A stretch of DNA of 64,000 bases from Bosea sp. 685 (GTDB lineage Bacteria; Pseudomonadota; Alphaproteobacteria; Rhizobiales; Beijerinckiaceae), in NCBI RefSeq assembly GCF_031884435.1, contig NZ_CP134779.1:4030001-4094000 (forward strand), in the 5' to 3' direction. The number at the start of each line of letters is the position of its first letter. Position 1 is the first letter of the stretch. The notes under the pieces are model-generated. The model saw only the letters and a program-made list of their open reading frames with translations. It did no database searches and was not told where the DNA came from. The position numbers and the translations under genes were made by a program. Of this stretch, positions 18,041-26,928 are shown piece by piece.

Positions 18041-19190
18041 GAGCAACTGTCATGTTCAGCTTGCTTTGTTGTTGAATTGCCAGGGTTTTTGATTGCGCGC
18101 CATGGCGTTGAGAACGACGAGGATACGTCTGGCGAGTGCGATGAGGGCGACTTTGGCGGCTTTGCCGGCTTTGCGCAGGCCGTCATAGATGGCCTTGGCC
18201 CAGGGATTGTGGAGCTTGGCTGCGAAGGCGGCGAGGTAGAGGCTGCGCCGCAGGGCGTCGCGTCCGGCTTCGATGTGGCTGATGCCGCGGGATTTGCCGC
18301 TGTCGTGCGGATAGGGCGCGACGCCGGCCAGCGCCGCAGCCTTCCTGGCGTCGATATGGCCGAGTTCAGGCATCTCGGCGAGGAGGACCCGGATGGTGTT
18401 GGGTCCGATACCGGTCATGCTGTCGAGGAGCTCGGCCTTGGCGCTGAACTCCTCATCGGCTGCGATCAACACTTCGATGGCGGCCTGGGCTTGCTTCACG
18501 GTACTGCGGATGGCGTCCATCTCGGTCTCGATCACGCGGCGCAGGGCCTCGACCTCGATGTGATCGAGGCGGTTCTGCAGGCGCAGGAGGCAGGCTTGCG
18601 CCCGGGCGATCTCACGCGACCAGAGCGTCAGCTCCTGCTGCGAGAGGCTGGGCTTTGGGAAGGGCCTGGCCTCGTGGGCGACGAGGAAATCGGCGATCAG
18701 GCGGGCATCGAGCGGATCGGTCTTGGCGCGGTTGCCGCGTGCCTTGGCGAATTGACGGCAGCGCCAACTATCGACCATCAGCACGGTGAAGCCCGCCTCG
18801 CGAAACAGGCTGACGGCAAGCCGTTCATATCCGCCGGTCGGTTCCATGCCGACGGTGGTGAAGCCGGCCTGCAGCAGACGCTTGATCTGCGCCAGGATGG
18901 CCGGCGCGGTATTGTCGATCCGCACGACCTTGCTGGCGATGGCAAGGTCGAGCCAGCCTTTGGAAACGTCGATGCCGACGGGGCTGTTCTGTGTCATGGT
19001 CATAAGCATCCCAGGCTTGGAAGCGAGGTCAAAAGCCCCGTGCAACTGTTCGGACTGGCTTGGGTGCGGCCGACTGCTCTTGCTCTGTTCAACCTCTTGA
19101 GGGCTGACCGGGATCTCGGCATCTCGACCGCGCCGGCTGGGGATGGCCGTCCCCGGCCGGCCAAACCATCTTACACAGTCTGCCTTTCCA
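18041..19190 (-). mobile_element. IS110-family insertion sequence inserted in a REP palindrome
   Basis: The transposase gene is flanked by the two halves of a repeat found intact at 21483-21524: the left flank ends ATCCCGGGCGAAGCGAAG (18019-18036) and the right flank resumes ACCCGGGATCCATGCC at about 19191. The exact ends are estimated to within roughly 10 bp from where this match breaks. IS110 elements are known to target REP palindromes and lack long terminal inverted repeats. About 185 bp of non-coding DNA lies upstream of the transposase, the place where IS110-group elements encode their bridge RNA. Confidence 0.7.
18056..19003 (-). CDS. IS110-family transposase (DEDD recombinase)
   Basis: A 315-aa transposase. 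The RuvC-like DEDD domain is at the N-terminus: VGIDVSKGWLDLA gives the first Asp, GMEPTGGYE the Glu, and RAKTDPLDARLIADFL the last two Asp. The C-terminal Transposase_20 domain reads LDSMTGIGPNTIRVLLAEMPEL and HDSGKSRG, where the Ser is the proposed nucleophile. A central coiled-coil region links them. Starts at 19009, 19003 and 18997 are all possible. It looks intact. Confidence 0.93.
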   Translation of the reverse strand: MTMTQNSPVGIDVSKGWLDLAIASKVVRIDNTAPAILAQIKRLLQAGFTTVGMEPTGGYERLAVSLFREAGFTVLMVDSWRCRQFAKARGNRAKTDPLDARLIADFLVAHEARPFPKPSLSQQELTLWSREIARAQACLLRLQNRLDHIEVEALRRVIETEMDAIRSTVKQAQAAIEVLIAADEEFSAKAELLDSMTGIGPNTIRVLLAEMPELGHIDARKAAALAGVAPYPHDSGKSRGISHIEAGRDALRRSLYLAAFAAKLHNPWAKAIYDGLRKAGKAAKVALIALARRILVVLNAMARNQKPWQFNNKAS

Positions 19191-19351
19191 ACCCGGGATC
19201 CATGCCGGAGCGCTGCCTGGTTAGGCTCAGGAATGGGATCTCGGATCGGCGCGGCGGAGCCTGTCCTTGGGCCAGCCGAAGGCCGGACCCGGGGGCCGCT
19301 TGTCCGGGACGACGCGGTGTTTCCCTGCCAAGACAGCAAGCTCCAGCGCTT

Positions 19352-19409
19352 GGTGCTAACGCGTTCTCTTCACGCGAACCGGTCTCCACTTCGCTCGAAA
19401 GCACCCTAA
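19352..19409. repeat. Dispersed repeat, ACGCG...CGCGAACCGG...CTTCGCTCGAAA family
   Basis: One of five copies in the window (others at 21562, 34909 inverted, 49151 and 55195). Each has CTTCACGCGAACCGG-like and CCACTTCGCTCGAAA-like cores and sits between genes. This family is widespread in Hyphomicrobiales intergenic DNA. Confidence 0.65.
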
Positions 19410-19431
19410 GCAGCAAGCGAGGCCCGATGCC

Positions 19432-20331
19432 TCAGCGCTCCACCGACAGGGCATCGGCCCGCAGAAGCGGCACCATCCAATCGCGGAAGACATCGATGGC
19501 AGGGTCGAGCCTGCTCGTTCCGAGCGGGCGAACCAGATGATAGGCATGCTCATCCCGGATCCTGACATCCCCCAAGGCGACGAGCCGGCCGGCCGCGATC
19601 TCCGGCTTCACCAGAATCCCTCGCGCCAGGGCCACGCCTTCGCCTGCGATCGCCGCGTCGATCAGCAAGCCGGCATCGGCATAGCTGGGTCCATCGTCGT
19701 GCTGTTTCAGAGACAGCCCGGCGGCGCGCAGCCACGGCGCCCATGGCTGCCAGCTGTGGCGCAACAGCACGCAGCGGAGGATGTCCGGCGCGCCCACGAG
19801 TTGCAGCCGCTCCCGGTAACGCGGCGCGCAAACCGCCAACAGCGTCTCGCGCGCCAGCGGCTCGGCGCGCAGCCCTGGCCAGCCCCCAGGTCCGTAGCGG
19901 ATCGCCGCATCGACGCCGGATGGGCCGAGCTCGGCATGATCGAGCCGGGAATCGAGTTCGATGGCGATCTCGGGATGCGCATCGCGAAACAGGTTGAGGC
20001 GCGGCACGAGCCAGCGCGAAGCAAAGGAGGGCAGCACGCTCAGCTTGATCGTCCGGCGCGCACGGTCACTGACGGGCGAGGCGAAGGCCTCGTTCAAGAT
20101 CGCGAGCGCCTCCCGCACGCGCAGCACGAGGCGGCGGGCCTCATCGGTCGGCAGCATCTCGTTGCCCACGCGCTGGAACAGCACATGTCCGGTGCGGGCT
20201 TCGAGGTCGCGGATGCGGTGGCTGATGGCTCCATGCGTCAGGCCGAGCTCGTCGCCGGCGCGCGAATAGCTTTGCCACCGGAAGGCGGCCTCAAAAGCGC
20301 GCAATGACTGGATCGAGGGAAGTTGGACCAT
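19432..20331 (-). CDS. LysR-family regulator, GcvA-like
   Basis: A 299-aa regulator whose HTH (LPSIQSLRAFEAAFRWQSYSRAGDELGLTHGAISH region) matches the GcvA/AmpR subgroup; the effector domain contains DAAIRYGPGGWPGL, the usual subgroup motif. It is divergent from phzF with 127 bp between the starts and probably regulates it. A dyad GGTTGT-N11-ACAACC begins 4 bp before its start codon and could serve both autoregulation and control of phzF. Confidence 0.92.
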   Translation of the reverse strand: MVQLPSIQSLRAFEAAFRWQSYSRAGDELGLTHGAISHRIRDLEARTGHVLFQRVGNEMLPTDEARRLVLRVREALAILNEAFASPVSDRARRTIKLSVLPSFASRWLVPRLNLFRDAHPEIAIELDSRLDHAELGPSGVDAAIRYGPGGWPGLRAEPLARETLLAVCAPRYRERLQLVGAPDILRCVLLRHSWQPWAPWLRAAGLSLKQHDDGPSYADAGLLIDAAIAGEGVALARGILVKPEIAAGRLVALGDVRIRDEHAYHLVRPLGTSRLDPAIDVFRDWMVPLLRADALSVER

Positions 20332-20334
20332 GAT

Positions 20335-20357
20335 GGTTGTTAATTTCGATCACAACC
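20335..20357. promoter_or_regulatory. Likely LysR operator between lysR and phzF
   Basis: GGTTGT and ACAACC arms separated by 11 bp form a perfect 6-bp dyad in the divergent intergenic region, in keeping with LysR T-N11-A sites. Confidence 0.5.
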
Positions 20358-20458
20358 GCGGTCAAATCTTGTCGTTGGGCTCAGCGCGGCGGCCTGGCTA
20401 CCGTGCCCGCGACAATGCAGCCGGCTGATCGATCAGCCTGTCGAGCGGGAACACGTCA

Positions 20459-21328
20459 ATGCGCAATTACAAGGTCGTCGACGCTTTCACCACGCGGCCC
20501 TTGCTGGGCAATCCCGTCGCCGTCATTCTCGACAGCGACGGATTGGACACGGAGGCGATGCAGGCGATAGCGCGTTGGACCAATCTGTCCGAGACGACCT
20601 TCGTGCTGCCGCCGACGACGCCTGATGCGGATTATCGGCTGCGCATCTTCACGCCGGGGTCCGAGCTGCCCTTCGCCGGGCATCCGACGCTGGGCAGCGC
20701 GCATGCGATTCTCGAGGCTGGCATGGCGAGCCCGAGAAATGGCAAGCTCGTGCAGGAGTGCGGCGTCGGCCTGGTGGAGATCGCCGTCGTCGGCCGGGGC
20801 GCCGACCAGGTCCTGACGCTGTCGCTCCCGGCCGCTACGGTTACGACCCTATCGCGCGAGGATGTCGACGAAATCGAGGCCATCATCGGCGCGGCCGTCA
20901 AGCGCGAGGCGCCTCCCGCGCTCGTCAATGTCGGCCCCCTCTGGGTTATCGCAGAGCTTTCGAGTGTCGAGGCCTTATTGGCGCTGAAGCCTGATTTTGC
21001 GCGATCCGCGGCTTTCGAGCGACGCATCGGCGCCACCGGCATCACCCTTTTCGCGCAACGCGACGCGGGCGGGCCGGAGATCGAGGTGCGGACATTCGCC
21101 CCCTCCTGCGGCGTCTACGAGGACCCGGTGTGCGGCAGCGGCAATGGCAGCATCGCGGTGTTCCGCCATGCTCGCGGGCTGCTGCCTGCCGCCGGTGCGC
21201 GCTATGAGGCCGCACAGGGTCGCTGCGTCGGACGTGACGGCAAGATTTCCCTGTCCGTGGACGCGGACGGCAAGGTCCAGGTCGGCGGATCCTGCATCAC
21301 CACGGTGAATGGCACCCTGGCCGCCTGA
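20459..21328 (+). CDS. PhzF-family isomerase/epimerase
   Basis: A 289-aa diaminopimelate-epimerase-fold protein. Family marks are the N-terminal VVDAFTTRPLLGNPVAV, the catalytic Glu in SETTFVLPP (about residue 45), TPGSELPFAGHPTLGSA and the C-terminal YEDPVCGSGNGSIA. PhzF proper isomerises dihydro-hydroxyanthranilate in phenazine synthesis; there are no other phenazine genes here, so this is more likely one of the many PhzF homologues of unknown substrate. A lone gene under the divergent LysR. Confidence 0.92.
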   Translation: MRNYKVVDAFTTRPLLGNPVAVILDSDGLDTEAMQAIARWTNLSETTFVLPPTTPDADYRLRIFTPGSELPFAGHPTLGSAHAILEAGMASPRNGKLVQECGVGLVEIAVVGRGADQVLTLSLPAATVTTLSREDVDEIEAIIGAAVKREAPPALVNVGPLWVIAELSSVEALLALKPDFARSAAFERRIGATGITLFAQRDAGGPEIEVRTFAPSCGVYEDPVCGSGNGSIAVFRHARGLLPAAGARYEAAQGRCVGRDGKISLSVDADGKVQVGGSCITTVNGTLAA

Positions 21329-21633
21329 ACGCGGTCGCCGCGAAGCGGCGTCTCGAAGGATGCTCCAGATATCTCCGGAGCCTCCTGGAGCATGCCGGTC
21401 ATCCTCGGAAACGCGCCGTCATCCTGGACAAGCGGCAAAGCCGCGCAGCTCCGGGATCCATCGTAGAGCGCGGTTCCCTACGATGGATCCCGGGCCTCCG
21501 CTTCGCTGCGCCCGGGATGACGGCGTGTTTCCCCTGCCAAAACGGCAAGCTCTAAGCTTGCTCCTTGTTCTAACGCGTTGTCTTCGCGAACCGGTGTCCA
21601 CTTCGCTCGAAAACGCTCGCATAAGGCCGCCGC
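21329..21633. repeat. REP cluster between phzF and the secretion genes
   Basis: Contains GCCGCGAAGCGGCGTCTCGAAGGATG (also at 31707), a long hairpin with GATCCATCGTAG and its inverse at 21459-21490, CCCGGGCCTCCGCTTCGCTGCGCCCGGG at 21490-21517 (the intact form of the IS110 target) and an ACGCG/GCTCGAAA repeat at 21562-21619. No gene. It may act as a bidirectional terminator for the two converging genes. Confidence 0.7.
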
Positions 21634-22959
21634 TCACCTCTCCCTGAAAGCCTTCGCGATCTGGTCCTTGAGCGGCTTGACGATGAACTCCAGCGGGGTG
21701 CGGTCCTCGGTCCTGACGAAGATGTCGGCCTGCATGCCGGCGCTGATGTGGTTGGGTGCGATGCGGGCGAGCTCTTGGGGCGAGACCGCGACGCGGATGG
21801 TGTAGAAGGTCGCCCCGGTCTGCTGGTCGCGGCTGGTGTCGGCCGAGATGCGGCTAACCGTGCCGGCAAGCTCGGGCGTGGTGCGCTGGTTGAAGGCGTG
21901 GAGCTTGACCTGGGCGTGCTGGCCGAGCGCGATCTGGTCGATGTCGGGCGGGTTGATGCGCGCCTCGACCTGAAGCGCGTCCTCGGCCGGCACGATCAGC
22001 ATGGCAGGCTCCGCCGGGGTGATGACGCCGCCGACGGTATGGACCGCGAGCTGGTGCACGAAGCCCGCGCTGGTGGCGCGGATGTCGACGCGCTTGAGCT
22101 GGTCTTCGGCGGCGATCCGGCGCTCGACCAGTTCGGCGCTCTTTCCTTGAATCTCGCGCAATTCCTTCATCACCTCCTCGCGCAGCGTGTCGTCGATCCC
22201 GATGATCTGGAGCTGCGTCTCGGCGATCTTGCCCTCAGCCTGCGCGACGGAGGCGATGAGCTGGCCCTTCTGGCCTTCGAGGCTGGCGGCTTCGCGTTCG
22301 AGCTGGGTTTTGCGGCTGAGCGAGACCAGGTTCTTGGCATAGAGCCCGCGGACACCGTGCAATTCCTCCTCGATCAGCACGGCCTGGCGATCACGCCCGG
22401 ATTGCTGCGAGCGCAGCCCGCTGATCTCGTCTGAGAGCTGGCCCATCCGCTTGGCGAGCTGCGCCTTCTGGCCGTCGCGCGCTATGCGGCGCGCCTCGAA
22501 CAGGCTTTGCTCGGCCAGGACGAGTTCTTCGATCTCCGGCTCGCTCATGCGCTGGGCGAGTTCGGGAGCGACCGTTACCGCCTCCTTGCGATCGCGCTCG
22601 GCCTGGAGACGGGCGCGGCGCGCGGCGAACTCGTCGAGCTGCTTGGTCACGACCTGGAGATTGGCGCGGGTGACGGTGTCGTCGAGCCGGATCACCACCT
22701 GGTCCTGCTCGACCCGGTCACCCTCGCGGACCCGAAGCTCGCCGACGACGCCGCCGGTCGCGTGCTGGACCTTCTTGACGTTGCCATCGACCACGAACTG
22801 GCCGGACGCCACGACAGCGCCAGACAAGGTCGTCGCGACCGCCCAGACCCCGACCGTGCCGGCAAACAGGGCGACGCCCGCGCCGCCCAGCAAGGCGAGG
22901 CTTCTCAGCGAGCTCTTGAACTCGGGCGGCGCCTCGGCGGGCTGCGTCGCCCGGCTCAT
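21634..22959 (-). CDS. Type I secretion membrane fusion protein, HlyD/PrtE family
   Basis: A 441-aa HlyD-family adaptor: one N-terminal transmembrane helix (residues 24-48, LALLGGAGVALFAGTVGVWAV), a lipoyl-like half motif VVGELRVREGDRVEQDQVVIRLDD, a long coiled coil (about residues 95-290) and a C-terminal beta domain with GMQADIFVRTEDRTPLEF. It bridges the inner-membrane ABC exporter to an outer-membrane TolC-like protein, which is not in the window. The start overlaps the end of the ABC exporter gene by 4 bp. Confidence 0.94.
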   Translation of the reverse strand: MSRATQPAEAPPEFKSSLRSLALLGGAGVALFAGTVGVWAVATTLSGAVVASGQFVVDGNVKKVQHATGGVVGELRVREGDRVEQDQVVIRLDDTVTRANLQVVTKQLDEFAARRARLQAERDRKEAVTVAPELAQRMSEPEIEELVLAEQSLFEARRIARDGQKAQLAKRMGQLSDEISGLRSQQSGRDRQAVLIEEELHGVRGLYAKNLVSLSRKTQLEREAASLEGQKGQLIASVAQAEGKIAETQLQIIGIDDTLREEVMKELREIQGKSAELVERRIAAEDQLKRVDIRATSAGFVHQLAVHTVGGVITPAEPAMLIVPAEDALQVEARINPPDIDQIALGQHAQVKLHAFNQRTTPELAGTVSRISADTSRDQQTGATFYTIRVAVSPQELARIAPNHISAGMQADIFVRTEDRTPLEFIVKPLKDQIAKAFRER

Positions 22960-24698
22960 GACGCCACCGTCTGGCGCTGCACGCTCGGCAAGCCTCCCTG
23001 TTTCAGCACCTTCTGCAGGATCTCCTCCTTCGGTCCAAAACTCTGGATGCGGCCATCGGCCATCATCGCGATGTGGTCGACGCCGGCGATCGCGGTCTGG
23101 CGATGGGTCACGACGATGACGATGCCGCCGCGCTCGCGCACGCCCTTGACGGCCATGGTCAGGGCCTCGTCGCCATCATGGTCGAGATTGGAGTTGGGCT
23201 CGTCGAGCACGACCAGGAAGGGCTCGCCATAGAGCGCCCGCGCCAGGCCGACACGCTGGCGCTGGCCGCCCGAGAGCGAGGCGCCGCCCTCGCCGATGCG
23301 GGTATCGTAGCCCTGCTCCAGCTTGACGATGAGATCATGCGCGCCGGCAGCCTTTGCCGCTGCGATGATCGCCTCGTCGGAGGCCTCCTGGGAAAAGCGG
23401 CCGATATTCTCAGCCACCGTGCCCTCGAACAATTCGATATCCTGCGGGAGATAGCCGATATGGCAGCCAAGCGCGGCCGGCTCCCATTGCTCGAGGGCTG
23501 CGCCATCGAGCCTGACCTCGCCCTTGAGCGGGCGCCAGACCCCGACCAATGCACGCACGAGCGTCGATTTGCCGGACGCGCTCGGGCCGATGATGCCGAG
23601 CCCCTGCCCGGCCTCGAGCCGGAGCGAGACGCCCTGCAGGATCGCAAGCTGGCGCCCGGGCGCAGCCACGATCAGGTTGTCGGCCGAGAGGTCGCGGGCG
23701 GGCGCCGGCAAGGCGGTGCGCTCGCGCGGCAGGAAGGCTGGCGAATCCAGCACCTGCTTCAGCCGCTTCAGCCCCTGCCTGGCGGAGACAAACCCCTTCC
23801 AATGCGCGACCGCGATCTCGATGGGGGCGAGCGCTCGCGAGGTCATGATCGAGGCCGCGATCATGACGCCGCCGGAGAGCTCGCCGCGCATGACGAGATA
23901 GGCGCCTAAGCCCAGTACGGCCGATTGCAGCACCATGCGGAAGACTTTTGCGAAGGCGCCGATCCCGCTGGTCGCATCCGCCCCAGTAAGCCAGTCGCGG
24001 ACATGGCGGAGATTGGCTGCGCGCCACTTCGCCTGGAAGGCCGGGGCCATGCCCATCGCGGTCAGCGCCTCGGCATTGCGGCGGCTCGCCTCGGCCACGG
24101 CCTGGCGCGCCGCGCCACTCGCCATCTGCGCCTTGGCAGCGTCGCGGCTGCCCATCTCGGTCAGGAAGGTCAGGACCAGGATGACAACCCCGCCGGCGAC
24201 CGCAAGCCAGCCGAGCCAGGGATGCAGCAGGAAGCAGCCGGCGAAGAACAGCGGCATCCACGGCATGTCGAACAGGGCGGTCGGGCCAAGCGACGACAGG
24301 AAGGCACGGATCTGGTCGAGATCGCGGATCGGCTGCATCGCCTGGTCGGCGCGCAGGCCCAAAAGCGGCAGCTTTTGCGCCGCGGCAAAAGCAGCAGGCG
24401 AGACCTCTTCATCGAAGCGCGCCCCGATCCGCGCTAGCATGCGCACGCGCACCGCATCGAGAAAACCCTGCAGGCAATAGGCCGCCAACAGCAGGAGCGA
24501 GATCCCGATCAAGGTCGGCACGCTGCGCGAGCTCAACACCCGGTCATAGACCTGCAGCATGTAGAACGAGCCCGACAGCATCAACAGGTTGATGATGCCG
24601 GAGAAGACGGCAACTGCAGCGAAAGCGCCGCGGCAGGAGGCGAGCGCCGACGAGACGACGGAAGCACTCTGGGCAGGCGTAGCAGCGGCACGCTTCAC
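22956..24698 (-). CDS. Type I secretion system permease/ATPase, PrtD/HlyB family
   Basis: A 580-aa half-size exporter with an ABC membrane domain (residues 25-310) and ATPase domain: Walker A GPSASGKSTLVRALVG (about 370), signature LSGGQRQRVGLARAL and Walker B LVVLDEPNSNLD. There is no N-terminal C39-like domain, as expected for exporters of RTX proteases (PrtD type). It is followed by the HlyD partner and preceded by the RTX gene at 24784-26865, its probable substrate. Confidence 0.94.
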   Translation of the reverse strand: MKRAAATPAQSASVVSSALASCRGAFAAVAVFSGIINLLMLSGSFYMLQVYDRVLSSRSVPTLIGISLLLLAAYCLQGFLDAVRVRMLARIGARFDEEVSPAAFAAAQKLPLLGLRADQAMQPIRDLDQIRAFLSSLGPTALFDMPWMPLFFAGCFLLHPWLGWLAVAGGVVILVLTFLTEMGSRDAAKAQMASGAARQAVAEASRRNAEALTAMGMAPAFQAKWRAANLRHVRDWLTGADATSGIGAFAKVFRMVLQSAVLGLGAYLVMRGELSGGVMIAASIMTSRALAPIEIAVAHWKGFVSARQGLKRLKQVLDSPAFLPRERTALPAPARDLSADNLIVAAPGRQLAILQGVSLRLEAGQGLGIIGPSASGKSTLVRALVGVWRPLKGEVRLDGAALEQWEPAALGCHIGYLPQDIELFEGTVAENIGRFSQEASDEAIIAAAKAAGAHDLIVKLEQGYDTRIGEGGASLSGGQRQRVGLARALYGEPFLVVLDEPNSNLDHDGDEALTMAVKGVRERGGIVIVVTHRQTAIAGVDHIAMMADGRIQSFGPKEEILQKVLKQGGLPSVQRQTVAS

Positions 24699-24783
24699 AA
24701 CGGTTCCTCGGCGTAACAGGCGGCCTCGAAAGTCCGCTGGCGCAGATAGGGCTGCGCCAACACGAACTGAATCGATCCGACCC

Positions 24784-26865
24784 TTACACGAAACGGAAAT
24801 CGTCGGTTAGATTGCCCAATAGAGCATCATTAATACGGCTCGGGATTAGAGTTTCATAACCATCAGACGAAACTATGTTGTACTGACTTGGTTCTCGTAA
24901 TACTGATGCAAGATTCACGATGGCATCGTCGCCCTCGATTTGTTGTTCATGTTGCCAATCGCTCGAACGGCCCATTGCGTCCGCTCGATTGATATACGAT
25001 AGAAAAATAAATGACTCGTTCGAATGTTGTCTTTCGAATGTACTATCGAGATCATTATCATGAGTTAGATCAGAAATAGCTTCAGAAAATCCATTTTTTT
25101 GTGTATTAATTACATTATATTCAAAATTATTAGGTGTAATCTGAATAATTAACGGCGAAATATCTGGTAATGGAGCCACCGGAATTGGAATGGACCCGGG
25201 CGCAGAGAGTGCAGCGCTCCGGCCCGTGAGGTTATGAAAATCGTATATTTCTCCATTATTGACAACGTTGCTTCGGGGCACCGAACCCCACTCTTCGGAG
25301 GGGGGAGCAGTAGCGAAATTCAATCCAAACATTCCATTTGTAAAGTTTTGCAGCAAAATCACTTCGTTCGTCGGCAGGATAATTTGTAGATTTGAGAATA
25401 GCGGATTGTAATTGTATATAATTCCGTGTTCACCGAGATACGAGCCAATCGAAGTTGTCGATGTCCCTCCCCCTGGAAGCGGCTGTGTATACTCCTCAAT
25501 AATTGTGAATTCTCCCCCCATCAGAGCATACCCATTCCAGAATATTCTATCGCCGGCTTCACCATTGCTGATCGTGTAGTCTGTAACTAGATCGAAGGGC
25601 CGCTCAACGCCCCGATCGAACCAAAACCAGTCATCTCCCGTCCCGCCATCGAGGACGGCATCGTCGCTTCCTGGCATTAGTATATCTTTACCGTCGCCTC
25701 CGAGCAGTGTGTCGATTCCGTTGCCGCCCACAAGAAGATCATTCCCGCCCTCTCCTGTTAGGATGTCAGCATCGCCTCCTCCGCGGAGAATGTCGTTCCC
25801 AACACCACCGTAAAGCAGGTCATTTCCGTCCCCCCCATCGAGAGTATCGTCGCCATCACCGCCGCTCAATTCGTCGTTATCGGCGCCCCCATAGAGAAAA
25901 TCAGCACCGCCGCCGCCCCAGATGATGTCATCTCCATCATCGCCATACAATGTATCGGAATACTGTGGCCCAGAAGAATCTGATTGTCCCAATTCGGTGC
26001 CAAGAATTCTGTCGTTTCCATCTCCACCATGAATAATGTCGTTACCATCCCCGCCATAAATCAAGTCATCATTACCGTCTCCGTTGATTGTATCGTTCCC
26101 GCTGCCGCCATAAAGGTAATCGTTTCCGTCTCCTCCATGTATCGTATCATCGCCCGTCAATCCAAATATCAAATCTTTAACATATGTGGCGTGCCCTCTT
26201 CGGTCGAAAATATTAGTAATAGTCGTTACAGACGCAATTGTTCCGTCTCCGACAATTGCGTTATCTATCAGATTTCCTTCAGAATAGCTAAATCCTTCAC
26301 TAAAAGAAGTATATCGCGTATCGGTATTATACATTGCCCCCAGATAAGAGGCTTGCCTCAAATTAGGTAAGTTTAGATACGTTGCGGTCGCGCTCTGAAA
26401 GCGCGTAGCATCGCCTCGTAAATCTGCTGCGGCGCTCACTTCGGCATCCGACATGGGGACATCGCGGCCGGCGGCGCTGTGAGGGTCGGGAGCTTCCGTG
26501 GAAAAATGAAGCAGCTCGTGTGCGAGCGTGAGCCTGGGATCCTGTTGAACCCAAACACCTGTTTCCGAGATGAATTTCAGCTTATTAATGGCAGTAAAAT
26601 TAATCCCAATATAGTATTGAGGGGGAGAGCCTGCGACCTTGGACGCATAGCCGGCCTCGTTATCGTTCGTCTGGTAAATTTGCAACGATTTTGTACTTGC
26701 CGCAGTATCAAGCATCGCCGCAGCGGCCGGCGAAGAATTGTAAATCTCAGATAGGTAATTTCGTATGGTAGTTTCCTGTTGTGAGGAGAACGCAACGCCA
26801 GACGCCGAGGGCAATCCTTGGCCAGGTATAAACGACACCTTGTCTATGAACGTTTGGAATGACAT
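24784..26865 (-). CDS. RTX calcium-binding protein with HELLH metalloprotease-like domain
   Basis: A 693-aa protein. Residues 1-200 contain QDPRLTLAHELLHFSTE (about 115-130), a HExxH zinc motif in a setting like M91/NleD peptidases. Residues about 235-410 hold some fifteen GGxGxDxLxGGxGND-type RTX nonapeptides forming calcium-bound beta rolls. The C-terminal 280 residues are unlike known RTX proteases and end in DDFRFV, a hydrophobic tail usual for type I secretion signals. No Sec signal is present. AGGAGAT precedes ATG 26865. The codons at both ends are AT-rich compared with the secretion genes, suggesting transfer. It is probably exported by the system encoded just downstream. Confidence 0.85.
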   Translation of the reverse strand: MSFQTFIDKVSFIPGQGLPSASGVAFSSQQETTIRNYLSEIYNSSPAAAAMLDTAASTKSLQIYQTNDNEAGYASKVAGSPPQYYIGINFTAINKLKFISETGVWVQQDPRLTLAHELLHFSTEAPDPHSAAGRDVPMSDAEVSAAADLRGDATRFQSATATYLNLPNLRQASYLGAMYNTDTRYTSFSEGFSYSEGNLIDNAIVGDGTIASVTTITNIFDRRGHATYVKDLIFGLTGDDTIHGGDGNDYLYGGSGNDTINGDGNDDLIYGGDGNDIIHGGDGNDRILGTELGQSDSSGPQYSDTLYGDDGDDIIWGGGGADFLYGGADNDELSGGDGDDTLDGGDGNDLLYGGVGNDILRGGGDADILTGEGGNDLLVGGNGIDTLLGGDGKDILMPGSDDAVLDGGTGDDWFWFDRGVERPFDLVTDYTISNGEAGDRIFWNGYALMGGEFTIIEEYTQPLPGGGTSTTSIGSYLGEHGIIYNYNPLFSNLQIILPTNEVILLQNFTNGMFGLNFATAPPSEEWGSVPRSNVVNNGEIYDFHNLTGRSAALSAPGSIPIPVAPLPDISPLIIQITPNNFEYNVINTQKNGFSEAISDLTHDNDLDSTFERQHSNESFIFLSYINRADAMGRSSDWQHEQQIEGDDAIVNLASVLREPSQYNIVSSDGYETLIPSRINDALLGNLTDDFRFV

Positions 26866-26928
26866 AAGATATCTCCTATGTTGGTGGCTACCTGTAAATA
26901 TGTCGCGAAATAGTTCGAAAATAGTGTT

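Noticed and set aside
20459..21328. Evidence for phenazine production
   Set aside because: PhzF homologues are common without phenazine genes, and no other phz gene is present.
25700..26200. Possible CRISPR-like short regular repeats
   Set aside because: They are the codons of RTX nonapeptides on the minus strand; period and translation fit GGxGxDxLx, with no unique spacers.
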